NCBI GenBank assembly: GCA_018823125.1
Contig: JAHJIW010000012.1
Span: 1 to 64,000, forward strand
Source of the DNA: Candidatus Margulisiibacteriota bacterium
Lineage (GTDB): Bacteria; Margulisbacteria; WOR-1; JAHJIW01
Length of the DNA: 64,000 nt
Direction of reading: 5' to 3'
The notes under the pieces were generated by a model. That model ran no database searches. It worked only from the letters and a program-made list of their open reading frames with translations, and was not told the origin of the DNA. This document shows positions 43,029 through 52,736 of this stretch, one piece after another; the first letter of the stretch is position 1, and the number at the start of each line of letters is the position of its first letter. Position numbers and translations under genes: made by a program.

Positions 43029-43703
43029 TTGCCAAATTGGATCGATACCGTCTTTATGGTTTTTCTGGCGGCGGTAGCTATTACCTCCTTCCGTAACGGA
43101 ACCTTCCGTTCATTGATCGAAATCCTGATGATTTTTATCAGTATTTATATCTCCGAAAAAATCTGTCAGGCCCTTATTTTTCAGGCCGGTCTTTTTGAAG
43201 CTTCCAATGCTTTGGCTTATGCCGTATTTTTTGTGCTATTTTTCGTGATTGCCTATGCCATCCTGAAAGTAGCGTTATGGTTTGTTTCTAAAGTGATAAA
43301 AATTGCTAACCTGGGGATTTTTGATAAAGCCCTGGCGGCCTTAACCGGAGTGTTAATCGCTCTTTTGTTTGCCGGACTTTTTATCGACGTGGCGCTGATG
43401 GTTCCGCTTTCTCCGGAAGCCAAAAATTATATCGAATCTTCTCAAACCCAGCGTTTTGCTACTCCGGTATTTAACAAAATGTACGACTGGGCTTTTCAGT
43501 TTGCGCCCGAAATGGATAAATTAATCGGCAAAAATATTGATGAAAAAGTTAATCAGTTTAAAGCAGAAAAAACCATCGATAATATAACTCAAGAAGCCGC
43601 CTCGAAAATTGAAGCCGCTAAAGAAACGGTCATTAATTTAAAGCTGCCTAAGTTAGAGTCTTCAGAGCTGCCTAAATTATCTATAGAAAAAGAACTTAAA
43701 TGA
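43029..43703 (+). CDS. CvpA-family membrane protein
   Basis: The 224 residues start with four membrane helices (about 7-115) including the DTVFMVFLAAVAITSFRNG start and the CvpA-type FDKALAALTGVLIALLFAG, and end with a charged, helical tail (about 160-224). CvpA proteins are required for colicin V production and for envelope stress resistance in enteric bacteria. The start is TTG with AGGTGAGG upstream; purE-cvpA adjacency is common in bacteria (purF or mutS2 partners). Confidence 0.85.
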   Translation: MPNWIDTVFMVFLAAVAITSFRNGTFRSLIEILMIFISIYISEKICQALIFQAGLFEASNALAYAVFFVLFFVIAYAILKVALWFVSKVIKIANLGIFDKALAALTGVLIALLFAGLFIDVALMVPLSPEAKNYIESSQTQRFATPVFNKMYDWAFQFAPEMDKLIGKNIDEKVNQFKAEKTIDNITQEAASKIEAAKETVINLKLPKLESSELPKLSIEKELK

Positions 43704-44281
43704 TAAAGTATCGGCCGCTGCCGCGCCATTTTTATGATCGTTCCACCCTTACGGTTGCCAAAAATCTTTTGGGGAAACTTTTGGTGCATAAAGTTGGCAA
43801 AAGTATATTATCGGGAGTGATTGTTGAGACCGAAGCTTACACCGCCAATGATCCGGCTTGTCATGCTTCCAGAGGTAAAACCAAAAGAAATGCAGTGATG
43901 TATGGCAGACCCGGGCACGCTTACGTCTATTTTATTTACGGAAACCATTTTTGTATTAATGCGGTAACCGAATCACACGGAATAGCCGGCGCAGTTTTAA
44001 TCCGAGCGCTGGCGCCGGTAGACGGCGTGCGCTCGATGCAGAGACGCCGCCGCAAAAGCGAAGTAACCCACTTAGCCAATGGTCCCGGAAAACTATGCCA
44101 GGCGCTGGGGATTGCCCGGGCAGAGAATGGTTGCGACTTAACTCTCGGAAGCCTTATAATAGCAGCGTACGATTTCGGTAAATTTAGTATGGTTAAAGCA
44201 CCCCGGATCGGGATCAGCCAGGCGACAGACTGGCCTTGGCGGTTTTATGTGAAGGGGAACAAATTTGTTTCGAGGTTATAG
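43700..44281 (+). CDS. mpg: 3-methyladenine DNA glycosylase (AAG/MPG type)
   Basis: Excises alkylated or deaminated purines from DNA. The 193 residues contain LAKNLLGKLLVHKV, the catalytic Glu in VIVETEAYTANDPACHASRG, NAVMYGRPGHAYVYFIYG and LANGPGKLCQALGI. It overlaps the cvpA stop by four bases and precedes apgM by three bases. Confidence 0.94.
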   Translation: MIKYRPLPRHFYDRSTLTVAKNLLGKLLVHKVGKSILSGVIVETEAYTANDPACHASRGKTKRNAVMYGRPGHAYVYFIYGNHFCINAVTESHGIAGAVLIRALAPVDGVRSMQRRRRKSEVTHLANGPGKLCQALGIARAENGCDLTLGSLIIAAYDFGKFSMVKAPRIGISQATDWPWRFYVKGNKFVSRL

Positions 44282-44284
44282 TAA

Positions 44285-45490
44285 ATGAAATACGTGGTTT
44301 TAATCGGTGACGGCATGACGGATGAACCGTTAAGTGAACTAAACGGAAAAACTCCGCTGGAAGTTGCCAATATTCCTAATATGGATTTTATCGCCAAAAG
44401 CGGCATCGGCGGGTACGTGCGCACTGTGCCGCAAGGATTTATTCCGGGATCCGATGTCGCCAACATGAGTGTCTTTGGCTACGACCCCAAAAAGTATTAC
44501 ACCGGACGTGGACCACTGGAAGCGACATCTTTAGGGGTTGAGTTGAAAAAAGATGAAGTGGCATTTAGGTGTAATCTGGTAACGGTTAAAGATGGGGTGA
44601 TGGATGATTTTACTGCCGGCCACATTTCTACCGATGAAGCCAAGGTCATCATTGAAGATTTAAACGCAAACTTTGGCAATAACGATATTCGTTTCATTCC
44701 GGGATTAAGTTATCGTCATTTAGTGGTGATAAAAAACGGACCGGAAAAAGCCGAATGCACGGCGCCGCATGATATTACCGGTAAAAAAATTAATCTTTAT
44801 CTGTCGCGGGGAAAAGGCGAAGAGCTTTTAAATAATTTGATGAAAGAAAGTGTAATTTTCCTGGCCCGGCATCCGGTCAATAAAAAGCGGGTGGCGGAAG
44901 GCAAGAAACCGGCCACCATGATTTGGTTGTGGGGGCAGGGCAGGCGACCGGCTTTTCCTCTATTTCAAAAAGTTTACAAAAAAACGGGCGCGGTAATTAC
45001 CGCCGTGCATCTCTTAAAAGGGATCGGAAAAAATGTGGGGTTTGAAGTGATTAATGTTCCGGGCGCCACCGGTTTTATTGATACTAATTATGAAGGCAAA
45101 GCCAGCGCGGCTATCGAGGCGTTGAAAAATGTGGACGTCGTGTTTTTACACGTCGAATCTCCGGACGAATGCGGTCACATGGGAAATCTCAAGCTAAAAA
45201 TTAAAGCTATTGAAGATTTTGATCAGCGCGTAGTTGGTAATGTGCTGCAAGGGTTAAAACAATTTGGAGAGTTTGGAGTCATGGTTTTACCTGATCATCC
45301 GACCCCGATCGCTAAAAAAACCCATACCGCGGATCCGGTTCCTTTTGCAATTTATAAGAGCAAACTGGAAGGAAAACGACCCCTTCCGGTTGAATCCGAA
45401 GTTTCCGCATACAATGAAAAAGCGGTTTCCGCATCTGAATTATTTGTGAATAAAGGCGAAGACCTGCTCAGGTTGTTTTTTGAGATATAA
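44285..45490 (+). CDS. apgM: 2,3-bisphosphoglycerate-independent phosphoglycerate mutase, archaeal type
   Basis: Interconverts 3- and 2-phosphoglycerate in glycolysis. The 401-residue protein is of the alkaline-phosphatase superfamily ApgM: VLIGDGMTDEPL with metal Asp, FIPGSDVANMSVFGYDP with the nucleophilic Ser, YTGRGPLEA, FLHVESPDECGHMGN and VLPDHPTPI. This type is typical of archaea and some deep bacteria. Confidence 0.93.
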   Translation: MKYVVLIGDGMTDEPLSELNGKTPLEVANIPNMDFIAKSGIGGYVRTVPQGFIPGSDVANMSVFGYDPKKYYTGRGPLEATSLGVELKKDEVAFRCNLVTVKDGVMDDFTAGHISTDEAKVIIEDLNANFGNNDIRFIPGLSYRHLVVIKNGPEKAECTAPHDITGKKINLYLSRGKGEELLNNLMKESVIFLARHPVNKKRVAEGKKPATMIWLWGQGRRPAFPLFQKVYKKTGAVITAVHLLKGIGKNVGFEVINVPGATGFIDTNYEGKASAAIEALKNVDVVFLHVESPDECGHMGNLKLKIKAIEDFDQRVVGNVLQGLKQFGEFGVMVLPDHPTPIAKKTHTADPVPFAIYKSKLEGKRPLPVESEVSAYNEKAVSASELFVNKGEDLLRLFFEI

Positions 45491-45501
45491 GGAGCACTTT
45501 T

Positions 45502-46359
45502 TTGGTTAACAAAGTAGCAATTATCGGAATGGGACTGATCGGCGGATCTCTCGGATTAGCTCTCCAGCAAAAAAAACTGGCCGAAATGGTCATTGGCATC
45601 CCCCGCCGTCCCGAAACCATTGACGAAGCCTTAAATATCAAAGCGATAATCAAGGGAACGCTGAATGTTGCCGAAGGAGTACGCGAGGCCGATCTGATTT
45701 TTATCTGTACTCCGATTTCACTGATCATTCCAAAACTTAAAGAAATTATTCCGCACGTTAAAAAAGGAGCCATTATTACCGATGTCGGCAGCACTAAGGA
45801 ACAAATTGTAGCCGAAGCCGAAAAAATTGTTCCGTCTGGCATTTATTTTATCGGCGGACATCCGATGGCCGGCAAAGAAAAATCCGGCGTGGCTCAGTCC
45901 GAAGCTTCACTTTTTTATAAAAAACCCTACGTTTTAATCAAAACTAAAAAAACTAACGGCAAAGCTTTTAATACGTTGAAAAAGATAATTTCTAATATAG
46001 GGGGGAACGTTATGGAAATGGATGCAAAATCACATGATTTAGCGGTAGCTTCGATTAGCCACCTGCCGATTGTGGTGGCGGCTTCGTTGGTCAATGCGGT
46101 CGTGGATATGGGAGACGTAAAAGAAAAAGCCAAAAAGCTGGCTTCCACCGGTTTTGGTGATACCACCCGCATTGCTTCGGGTGATCCAAAGTTGGGCTTA
46201 GATATTTTCAGGACCAATGCCGAATCGGTTTTATCGGTTTTAGAAAAATTTAAAAAAGAAATTGATATCTTTCAAAAAGCCCTGCAGGAACAAGACGAAG
46301 TTCAAATTGTAAATAAATTGTCGGACGCCAAAAAGTTTCGAGATTCAATTTATTCATAA
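45502..46359 (+). CDS. tyrA: Prephenate dehydrogenase
   Basis: NAD(P)-dependent oxidative decarboxylation of prephenate to 4-hydroxyphenylpyruvate for tyrosine. The 285 residues have a Rossmann start (VAIIGMGLIGGSLGLAL), the TDVGSTKEQI segment, FIGGHPMAGKEKSGV with the catalytic His and the helical dimerisation domain with SISHLPIVVAAS. The start is TTG, with AAGGAG upstream. It lies between apgM and aroA, which completes the shikimate branch nearby. Confidence 0.94.
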   Translation: MVNKVAIIGMGLIGGSLGLALQQKKLAEMVIGIPRRPETIDEALNIKAIIKGTLNVAEGVREADLIFICTPISLIIPKLKEIIPHVKKGAIITDVGSTKEQIVAEAEKIVPSGIYFIGGHPMAGKEKSGVAQSEASLFYKKPYVLIKTKKTNGKAFNTLKKIISNIGGNVMEMDAKSHDLAVASISHLPIVVAASLVNAVVDMGDVKEKAKKLASTGFGDTTRIASGDPKLGLDIFRTNAESVLSVLEKFKKEIDIFQKALQEQDEVQIVNKLSDAKKFRDSIYS

Positions 46360-46364
46360 ATTAT

Positions 46365-47663
46365 ATGAGCAAAAATGAAATTGTAGTTAAATCCGGTCCC
46401 TTAAAAGGCGAAATTCACATTCCGGGAGATAAATCCATTTCTCACCGGGCGCTGCTGCTTTCTGCTTTGGCGGATGGGCCGGTCGAAATTAATGGTTTTC
46501 TCAAAGGAGCCGATCCTTTAGAGACCATGGCCTGTTTGCGTGCATTAGGAGTTAAGATCGATGCGCTGTCAGGAGATAAATTAATAGTGCACGGCATCTC
46601 CGGCAAATTTACTAAACCAAAAAAGCCGCTTTACGTTGGTAATTCGGGTACGACCATTCGAATATTATCCGGAATATTAGCTGCACAAGATTTTGAATGT
46701 GAAATTGCGGGCGATGCTTCGATTAATCAGCGTCCCATGAAAAGAATTGTTGAGCCCCTCAGTCAGATGGGCGCCCAGCTTTCCGGTAAAGTTGAAAAGG
46801 GCCAGGTTTTTCCGCCCCTTAAGATAAAAGGCGCAAAACTAAAAGGAATAAAATATAAATTACCCATTGCTTCGGCTCAGGTTAAATCCTCAATCTTGCT
46901 GGCGGGTTTGTTTGCCAATGGAGTCACTGAAGTGGTTGAACCGGATCAGTCGCGTGATCATACCGAAAGGATGCTGAAACACTTCGGCGTAAAAATTGAA
47001 CAGACCGAACGTCAAATCAAACTGGCCGGCGGCCAAAAACTAAAAGGGAAAACCGATATTTTAGTGCCCGGCGACATTTCTTCTGCAGCGTATTTAATTG
47101 CGGCGGCGATTTTAGTGCCGGGCTCAGCGCTGATCCTCAGAAATGTAGGGCTCAATCCAACCCGGATTGGGATTTTAGAAGTTTTGCGCCGGATGGGCGG
47201 GGGGGTTGAAGTATTGGATGAGGAATTGCTGTCTGAAGAGCCGCGCGGAACGTTGAAAGTTACTAATCGTAAGCTTAAAGGAATTGAAATTCAGGGAAGT
47301 TTAATCCCGCGCTTGATTGACGAAATCCCGGTCATTGCCGTTTTAGCTACCCAAGCCCAGGGTGATACCGTGATCAAAGATGCCCGGGAGCTGCGCGTAA
47401 AAGAAAGCGACCGCATTGCCACGGTTTCGGGTGAGTTAAAGAAGATGGGCGTAAATATTACTCCAACCGAGGACGGCATGATCATTACCGGCGGAACAAA
47501 ACTTAAAGGGACCAAAGTAAAATCACATGGCGATCACCGTTTAGCGATGTCGCTTTCGATTGCGGGATTAATTGCCGAAGGCAAAACCGAAATTGAAGAT
47601 ACTGCTTGTGTCGAAACCTCCTTCCCGGGATTTTTTAAGGTGCTAAATAGTGTCAAATCGTAA
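46365..47663 (+). CDS. aroA: 3-phosphoshikimate 1-carboxyvinyltransferase (EPSP synthase)
   Basis: Transfers enolpyruvate from PEP to shikimate-3-phosphate. The 432 residues show GDKSISHRALLL near 18, the YVGNSGTTIRILSG motif near 92, DASINQRPMKRI, PVASAQVKSS-type KLPIASAQVKS, RVKESDRIA-type RELRVKESDRIATV near 345 and GDHRLAMSL near 390. It shares its last 14 bases with mutL (different frame). Confidence 0.95.
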   Translation: MSKNEIVVKSGPLKGEIHIPGDKSISHRALLLSALADGPVEINGFLKGADPLETMACLRALGVKIDALSGDKLIVHGISGKFTKPKKPLYVGNSGTTIRILSGILAAQDFECEIAGDASINQRPMKRIVEPLSQMGAQLSGKVEKGQVFPPLKIKGAKLKGIKYKLPIASAQVKSSILLAGLFANGVTEVVEPDQSRDHTERMLKHFGVKIEQTERQIKLAGGQKLKGKTDILVPGDISSAAYLIAAAILVPGSALILRNVGLNPTRIGILEVLRRMGGGVEVLDEELLSEEPRGTLKVTNRKLKGIEIQGSLIPRLIDEIPVIAVLATQAQGDTVIKDARELRVKESDRIATVSGELKKMGVNITPTEDGMIITGGTKLKGTKVKSHGDHRLAMSLSIAGLIAEGKTEIEDTACVETSFPGFFKVLNSVKS

Positions 47664-49326
47664 GCTTAAAGTCCTTCCTGAAAATTTAATTAACAAAATT
47701 GCCGCCGGAGAAGTAGTCGAGCGTCCGGCCTCGGTAGTTAAAGAGTTAGTCGAAAACTCAATTGATGCCGGCGCTAAAAAAATTACGGTTGAAATCAAAA
47801 AAGCCGGCAAAATTTTGATCCGGGTTTCAGATGACGGCGCCGGGATGAATAAGGAAGAGCTGGCGTTAAGTTTAGAGCGTCATTCTACTTCTAAAATCAG
47901 CCAGCTGGACGATCTTTTCGCGATTAACACGTTGGGCTTTCGCGGGGAAGCACTGCCTTCGATTGCTTCAATTTCACGGATCAATATTTTCTCTCATAAA
48001 AAAGGCGAAAATTCAGGCGCCAAAATCGTACTCGAAGGCGGTAAACAAGTAATTTTTGAAGACTTTGGCTGTCCCCAGGGTACCACGGTTGAAGTGAAAG
48101 ACCTTTTTTATAATACTCCGGCCCGCAAAAAGTTTTTAAAAGCCGAGCAGACCGAGCTTTTTCACATTACTTCGTTTTTTACTAATATAATTTTGTCCCA
48201 TCCCGAAATTGCTTTTAAATTGGTAGCGGAAGGCAAAATTATTTTAGCTTCTACCGGCTCGGGAGACTTGAAGGACTGTTTAGTTTCGGTTTTTGGGGCG
48301 CATATCGCTTCAAATTTTATCCCCATCGGCCTTGACGGGGTTGCGGGGTACGTGAGTAAGCCCAGTGTTTCCAGAATGGATAAAAAATACCAAAGCTTTT
48401 TTGTGAACGGGCGTTACGTAAAGAATTTTTTATTGTCACGCGCTCTGCAGGATGCGCTGGTCAATGTAATTCCTAAGGGGCGCTATCCGATGGCGGTTAT
48501 GTTTATTGAAGTGGATCCCAAAAACGTAGATGTAAACGTTCATCCCACTAAACGAGAAGTAAAATTTGCCAATCAGGGAGAAGTTTTAGCCAGGATCAAA
48601 GCTGCGGTGGAAAAAATTGCCGGTAAATCAGAGCGTGCCTTTGCCTCTAATGAATGGAGCCCGGCAGCTGCCGAAGTATGGCAGAGAGAAATTGCGGAGC
48701 CGGCCTTTGACTTTAAGTTGGGGCAGGAGCCACCGGACGAAACTTTACCCTATATTCCACTCTATCAAGTTGATAATACTTATATCATTGCGGTAGGCCA
48801 AAAAGAATTTATATTAATCGATCAACACGCAGCTCACGAGCGGATTTTATTCGATCGCCTGCAGATCGCCAGGGCAAAAAAGGAAACATTTTCACAAAAA
48901 TTGCTGATTCCAGAAAATATTAATCTTTCTAAAGCGGATAGCGCGGTGCTAGAAGCAAATCTAAACTATCTTAATGCCCTGGGCTTTGAGATCGAGCCTT
49001 TTGGAAAGGATACTTTTGCGCTGCGTTCGGTTCCGGCAGTTTTGGCCGGTGCGGTGGCGCAGGAAGTAATTCAAGATATTATTTCCGAGTACGCTGCAAT
49101 GGGTAAATCCGGCAGCGTCGCCGAACGTGAAGACCGCATTTTAAAAATGCTGGCCTGTAAAGGTGCCATTAAAGCCGGACAAAAGCTTTCCGCAGAAGAA
49201 ATGCGAACTTTAATTAAAGATTTGTTTAGTTCCAAACAGCCGCATACCTGTCCCCACGGCCGCCCCACGCTGATAAAATACGGTATCGATGATCTGGAAA
49301 AGATGTTTAAACGCCGCGGGTTTTAA
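47650..49326 (+). CDS. mutL: DNA mismatch repair protein MutL
   Basis: The 558 residues have the GHKL ATPase N-terminus (ENLINKIAAGEVVERPASVVKELVENSIDAGAKK in pieces, GFRGEAL) and the MutL C-terminal domain (from about 375). Metal-site motifs of the nicking MutL type are present: DQHAAHERILFD (Asp at the place of the usual last Glu), ACKGAIKAG, CPHGRP. MutS is not in this window. The Glu-to-Asp change is notable but could be tolerated. Overlaps aroA upstream. Confidence 0.94.
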   Translation: MSNRKLKVLPENLINKIAAGEVVERPASVVKELVENSIDAGAKKITVEIKKAGKILIRVSDDGAGMNKEELALSLERHSTSKISQLDDLFAINTLGFRGEALPSIASISRINIFSHKKGENSGAKIVLEGGKQVIFEDFGCPQGTTVEVKDLFYNTPARKKFLKAEQTELFHITSFFTNIILSHPEIAFKLVAEGKIILASTGSGDLKDCLVSVFGAHIASNFIPIGLDGVAGYVSKPSVSRMDKKYQSFFVNGRYVKNFLLSRALQDALVNVIPKGRYPMAVMFIEVDPKNVDVNVHPTKREVKFANQGEVLARIKAAVEKIAGKSERAFASNEWSPAAAEVWQREIAEPAFDFKLGQEPPDETLPYIPLYQVDNTYIIAVGQKEFILIDQHAAHERILFDRLQIARAKKETFSQKLLIPENINLSKADSAVLEANLNYLNALGFEIEPFGKDTFALRSVPAVLAGAVAQEVIQDIISEYAAMGKSGSVAEREDRILKMLACKGAIKAGQKLSAEEMRTLIKDLFSSKQPHTCPHGRPTLIKYGIDDLEKMFKRRGF

Positions 49327-49450
49327 TTGTTGTTATCTTCATCACCTGTCCCCAATTTCGTCACTTTCAAGCGTGATCTGGCTGGCAAAAAAATTGCTTT
49401 ACTATCCTTTAGGTTTACAAAATTATAAAAGAAAGGTACACTGGTTCAAT

Positions 49451-49456
49451 TATAAT
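49451..49456 (+). promoter_or_regulatory. -10 box of topA
   Basis: TATAAT at 49451-49456; no good -35. A ribosome site TAGGAG (49465-49470) and TTG start at 49477 follow. The rest of the mutL-topA gap (49327-49450) contains nothing I recognise. Confidence 0.5.
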
Positions 49457-49476
49457 ATAATAATTAGGAGTTTAAC

Positions 49477-51762
49477 TTGTCAAAAAAGAAGAAAAATTTA
49501 GTAATCGTTGAGTCACCGGCAAAAGCCAGGACCCTCGAAAAGTTTTTAGGAAAGGACTTCGAGGTTAAGGCTTGCGGCGGGCACGTCCGGGATTTGCCTC
49601 CCCAGCGTTTAGGCGTGGATCTTAAGGATAAATTTGAACCCACCTACATCACGGTTAAAGGAAAATCCGATACTATCAAAAACCTTAAAGCGGCGGCCCA
49701 AAAAGCCAATATTGTTTATCTAGCTCCCGACCCGGACCGTGAAGGAGAGGCCATTGCCTGGCACCTGCAAAATGCTTTGGGCAAAGGCTTAACCATAAAG
49801 CGTATTGAGTTCAACGAAATTACTAAAAGCGCAGTACAGGCAGCGGTGGCTCATCCGCGCGATATCGATCAAGACCGGGTTGATGCACAACAAGCGCGCC
49901 GGGTCCTGGACCGTTTGGTAGGGTACAAGATTAGTCCGATTTTATGGAAAAAAATTCGCAAAGGTTTATCGGCAGGCAGAGTACAATCGGTGGCTTTGCG
50001 ATTGATTTGTGATCGCGATGCAATCATCAAAGCCTTTAAACCCGAAGAATACTGGAAAATTACCGCAAAGGTAAATAAATCCGAACAGGAAAATACTTTT
50101 GAAGCCCGCTTTATCGGCCAGGGCGAAGAAAAAATAAAAGTTACTAAGGATAAGCAAGCCAATAAAATTGTAGATGCGGTTAAGGCGGCTCCCTTTAATA
50201 TAACCAACGTAGTTCGTAAAGAACAAAAACGCCATCCGGCCCCGCCGTTTATTACCAGCTCCCTGCAGCAGGAAGCGTCCCGAAAACTTGGCTACAATGC
50301 CCGCCGAACGATGAGTATTGCGCAGCGCCTCTACGAAGGTATGGAGGTTAAGGGAGAGGAGAGGGTCGGGTTGATCACGTATATGCGTACCGATTCATTT
50401 AGGGTAGCAGACCAGGCTTTAGACGAAGTGCGTCGTTTTATTGGTGATAAGTATGGCAAAAAATATCTGCCGCCTAAACCCATAGTTTATAAAAAGAAAA
50501 AACAAGCGCAGGACGCGCACGAAGCCATTCGTCCGACCTCAGTTTTCAGAGATCCGGAAAAATTGAAGGATAGTTTGACCCCCGAACAATACAAGTTATA
50601 CCTTTTAATCTGGAATCGATTTATCGCCTGTCAGATGGAGTCTGCGCGCATCGACCAAACCGCAGTCGATATTGATGCGGCGGGTTATACTTTTAGAGCT
50701 AATGGATCAATTATTACTTTTGATGGATTCATTGCCGTATATACCGAAGGAAAAGATGAGGAAGAAGAAGAACAACCAGAAGGTGTTTTACCAGAATTAG
50801 CCGAAGGCGAAACCCTAAATCTGCAGGAAATTATTCCTACCCAGCATTTTACCCAGCCGCCGGCCCGTTATTCGGAGGCCAGTCTGGTTAAAGAACTAGA
50901 ACAAAAAGGAATTGGCCGGCCGTCAACCTACGCGCCCATTATGGGAACCATTACCAGTAGAGGATACGTTGAAAAAGAAGGTAAGTTTTTACAACCCACT
51001 AAACTGGGCGATACCATTAATTTTGCCATGGTTAAACATTTTCCTAACATCGTTAACGTTTCCTTTACCGCTCACATGGAAGATGATTTGGATGACATTG
51101 TAGAAGGAAAGGTAAAATGGCGCAAAATGATTGCCGATTTTTACACACCATTTGAAAAAACCTTAAAAAAAGCCGACAAAGAAATGAAAAAAATAAAAAA
51201 AGAAAAAATGCTCGACGAAAAATGTCCTAAATGCGGTAAAAACTTAATGATCAGAGATGGACGCTACGGTGAGTTTATTGCTTGTTCGGGATTTCCAAAA
51301 TGCAGATTTACCCGCGCCATCGAAGAAAAAAAGCCGGAAGGCGAAGCCGCTAAGGGTCAGCCGGCAGAAGAAAAACCAAAAGAAATCTGCGATAAATGCG
51401 GAAAACCAATGGTCATGAAACGCAGCCGCTATGGGGCTTTTTGGGCCTGCTCGGGATATCCGGATTGTAAAAATATTAAGTCCATTGTTAAAGAAATTGG
51501 TATCGATTGTCCAGACTGCGGCGGAAAATTAATCGTGCGCCGATCCCGCCGTGGAAAAATATTTTACGGCTGCAGTAATTATCCAAAATGCAAATTTGGC
51601 CTCTGGAGTAGACCTACCGGAGAAAAATGCCCCCAATGTGGTTCGTTATTAGTTGATAAAATCAGTAAAGGGGTAGTGGTGGGCCATAAATGCAGCAGTA
51701 AAACCTGCGATTACGTAAAAAAGCTAGACGAAAAGCCAGCTGAAGGAGAATCCAATGTTTAA
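49477..51762 (+). CDS. topA: DNA topoisomerase I
   Basis: Type IA enzyme relaxing negative supercoils. The 761 residues contain the Toprim domain (KNLVIVESPAKARTLEKFL; PDPDREGEAIAW), the catalytic Tyr in GLITYMRTDSF near 300 and, from about 580, four zinc-ribbon repeats: CPKCGKN, CDKCGKP, CPDCGGK and CPQCGSL, each with a partner CxxxxxxC. The start is TTG at 49477 with a TAGGAG site. A 33-residue peptide gene overlaps its stop. Confidence 0.95.
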   Translation: MSKKKKNLVIVESPAKARTLEKFLGKDFEVKACGGHVRDLPPQRLGVDLKDKFEPTYITVKGKSDTIKNLKAAAQKANIVYLAPDPDREGEAIAWHLQNALGKGLTIKRIEFNEITKSAVQAAVAHPRDIDQDRVDAQQARRVLDRLVGYKISPILWKKIRKGLSAGRVQSVALRLICDRDAIIKAFKPEEYWKITAKVNKSEQENTFEARFIGQGEEKIKVTKDKQANKIVDAVKAAPFNITNVVRKEQKRHPAPPFITSSLQQEASRKLGYNARRTMSIAQRLYEGMEVKGEERVGLITYMRTDSFRVADQALDEVRRFIGDKYGKKYLPPKPIVYKKKKQAQDAHEAIRPTSVFRDPEKLKDSLTPEQYKLYLLIWNRFIACQMESARIDQTAVDIDAAGYTFRANGSIITFDGFIAVYTEGKDEEEEEQPEGVLPELAEGETLNLQEIIPTQHFTQPPARYSEASLVKELEQKGIGRPSTYAPIMGTITSRGYVEKEGKFLQPTKLGDTINFAMVKHFPNIVNVSFTAHMEDDLDDIVEGKVKWRKMIADFYTPFEKTLKKADKEMKKIKKEKMLDEKCPKCGKNLMIRDGRYGEFIACSGFPKCRFTRAIEEKKPEGEAAKGQPAEEKPKEICDKCGKPMVMKRSRYGAFWACSGYPDCKNIKSIVKEIGIDCPDCGGKLIVRRSRRGKIFYGCSNYPKCKFGLWSRPTGEKCPQCGSLLVDKISKGVVVGHKCSSKTCDYVKKLDEKPAEGESNV

Positions 51763-51856
51763 AGCGTTTTTTACCCGGAATATTGGATATAAAATATTAG
51801 CCATTATTTTAGCGATTGTACTCTGGCTTTTAGCCCGGTACTGGTTTATCAGCTAA
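51755..51856 (+). CDS. 33-residue single-span membrane peptide, YbbR/CdaR-like helix
   Basis: Short open frame overlapping the last eight bases of topA, with AAGGAG seven bases before its ATG. The product (FKAFFTRNIGYKILAII, then LAIVLWLLARYWF) is one membrane helix preceded by a basic N-terminus. The NIGYKILAIILAIVLWL pattern is that of the first helix of YbbR/CdaR proteins, which regulate the diadenylate cyclase CdaA, but no YbbR domains follow: a stop ends the frame. It could be a decayed or stand-alone anchor peptide. Confidence 0.6.
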   Translation: MFKAFFTRNIGYKILAIILAIVLWLLARYWFIS

Positions 51857-51884
51857 AATATTCATTGGGATATGAGGGCCTCGA

Positions 51885-52736
51885 ATGCGTCTGATTAAAT
51901 CCATTCCTCAGATGATAAAATATGCCAAAGCTGTCCAAAAGAAGGGAAAAGTTATTGGCTTGGTTCCGACTATGGGATTTTTGCATGCCGGCCATCTTTC
52001 TCTGATCGATATTGCGAAAAGAAGTTGCGATATAGTAGTAGTTAGCATTTTTGTTAATCCAACTCAGTTTGGTCCCAAAGAAGATTTTAAGAAATACCCC
52101 CGCAATCTTGCTCGCGACCTAAAACTTTTGCGGCGCATGGGAGTAGATATCGTTTTTTGCCCTTCCGCCCAGGAAATGTATCCCAAAGGTTTTCAAACTA
52201 AAATCACGGTACCTAAGCTCGCGAAAAAGTTGTGCGGAATTTCGCGCCCCCATCATTTTGCCGGAGTAGTTACGGTAGTTTTAAAACTTTTTAATATAGT
52301 TTTACCGGATATTGCAGTTTTTGGTGAAAAAGATTATCAACAGCAGTTAATCATTAAACAAATGGCAGTTGATTTAAATTTAGACGTAAAAATCCTAACC
52401 GGAAAAATTGTCCGCGAAAGAAACGGCTTAGCGATGAGTTCGCGTAATAAATATTTAAGCAATCTTAATCAGGAACGGGCAGCCCGATTGTATGCGGCTC
52501 TTTCCTTTGGTAAAAAGTTAGCTGAGCAAGGCGAGAAAAGCCCAGAACACCTGAGGCGCAGTATTTTAGCCCATCTCAAAGGTAAACAGATTAACATTGA
52601 ATATTGTGAAGTGTTAAACGCAGATACTTTAGAATCACTCCCACGCCTAAAAGGTAAGGTTTTAATTGCTCTGGCGGCGCGCATCGATGGGGTACGCCTC
52701 ATTGATAATATTGTTGTTAGTTTAGGGAGGACGTGA
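51885..52736 (+). CDS. panC: Pantothenate synthetase
   Basis: ATP-dependent joining of pantoate and beta-alanine. The 283 residues show PTMGFLHAGHLSLI with the HIGH-type motif, VSIFVNPTQFGPKEDF, FGEKDYQQQLIIK and AMSSRNKYLS (KMSKS-type). The last 4 bases overlap the start of the pseudopilin gene (GTGA). No panB or panD is adjacent. Confidence 0.95.
   Translation: MRLIKSIPQMIKYAKAVQKKGKVIGLVPTMGFLHAGHLSLIDIAKRSCDIVVVSIFVNPTQFGPKEDFKKYPRNLARDLKLLRRMGVDIVFCPSAQEMYPKGFQTKITVPKLAKKLCGISRPHHFAGVVTVVLKLFNIVLPDIAVFGEKDYQQQLIIKQMAVDLNLDVKILTGKIVRERNGLAMSSRNKYLSNLNQERAARLYAALSFGKKLAEQGEKSPEHLRRSILAHLKGKQINIEYCEVLNADTLESLPRLKGKVLIALAARIDGVRLIDNIVVSLGRT

Noticed and set aside
49327-49476. 70-residue frame between mutL and topA
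   Set aside because: It starts inside mutL, lacks a ribosome site and overlaps the topA promoter; no protein-like pattern.
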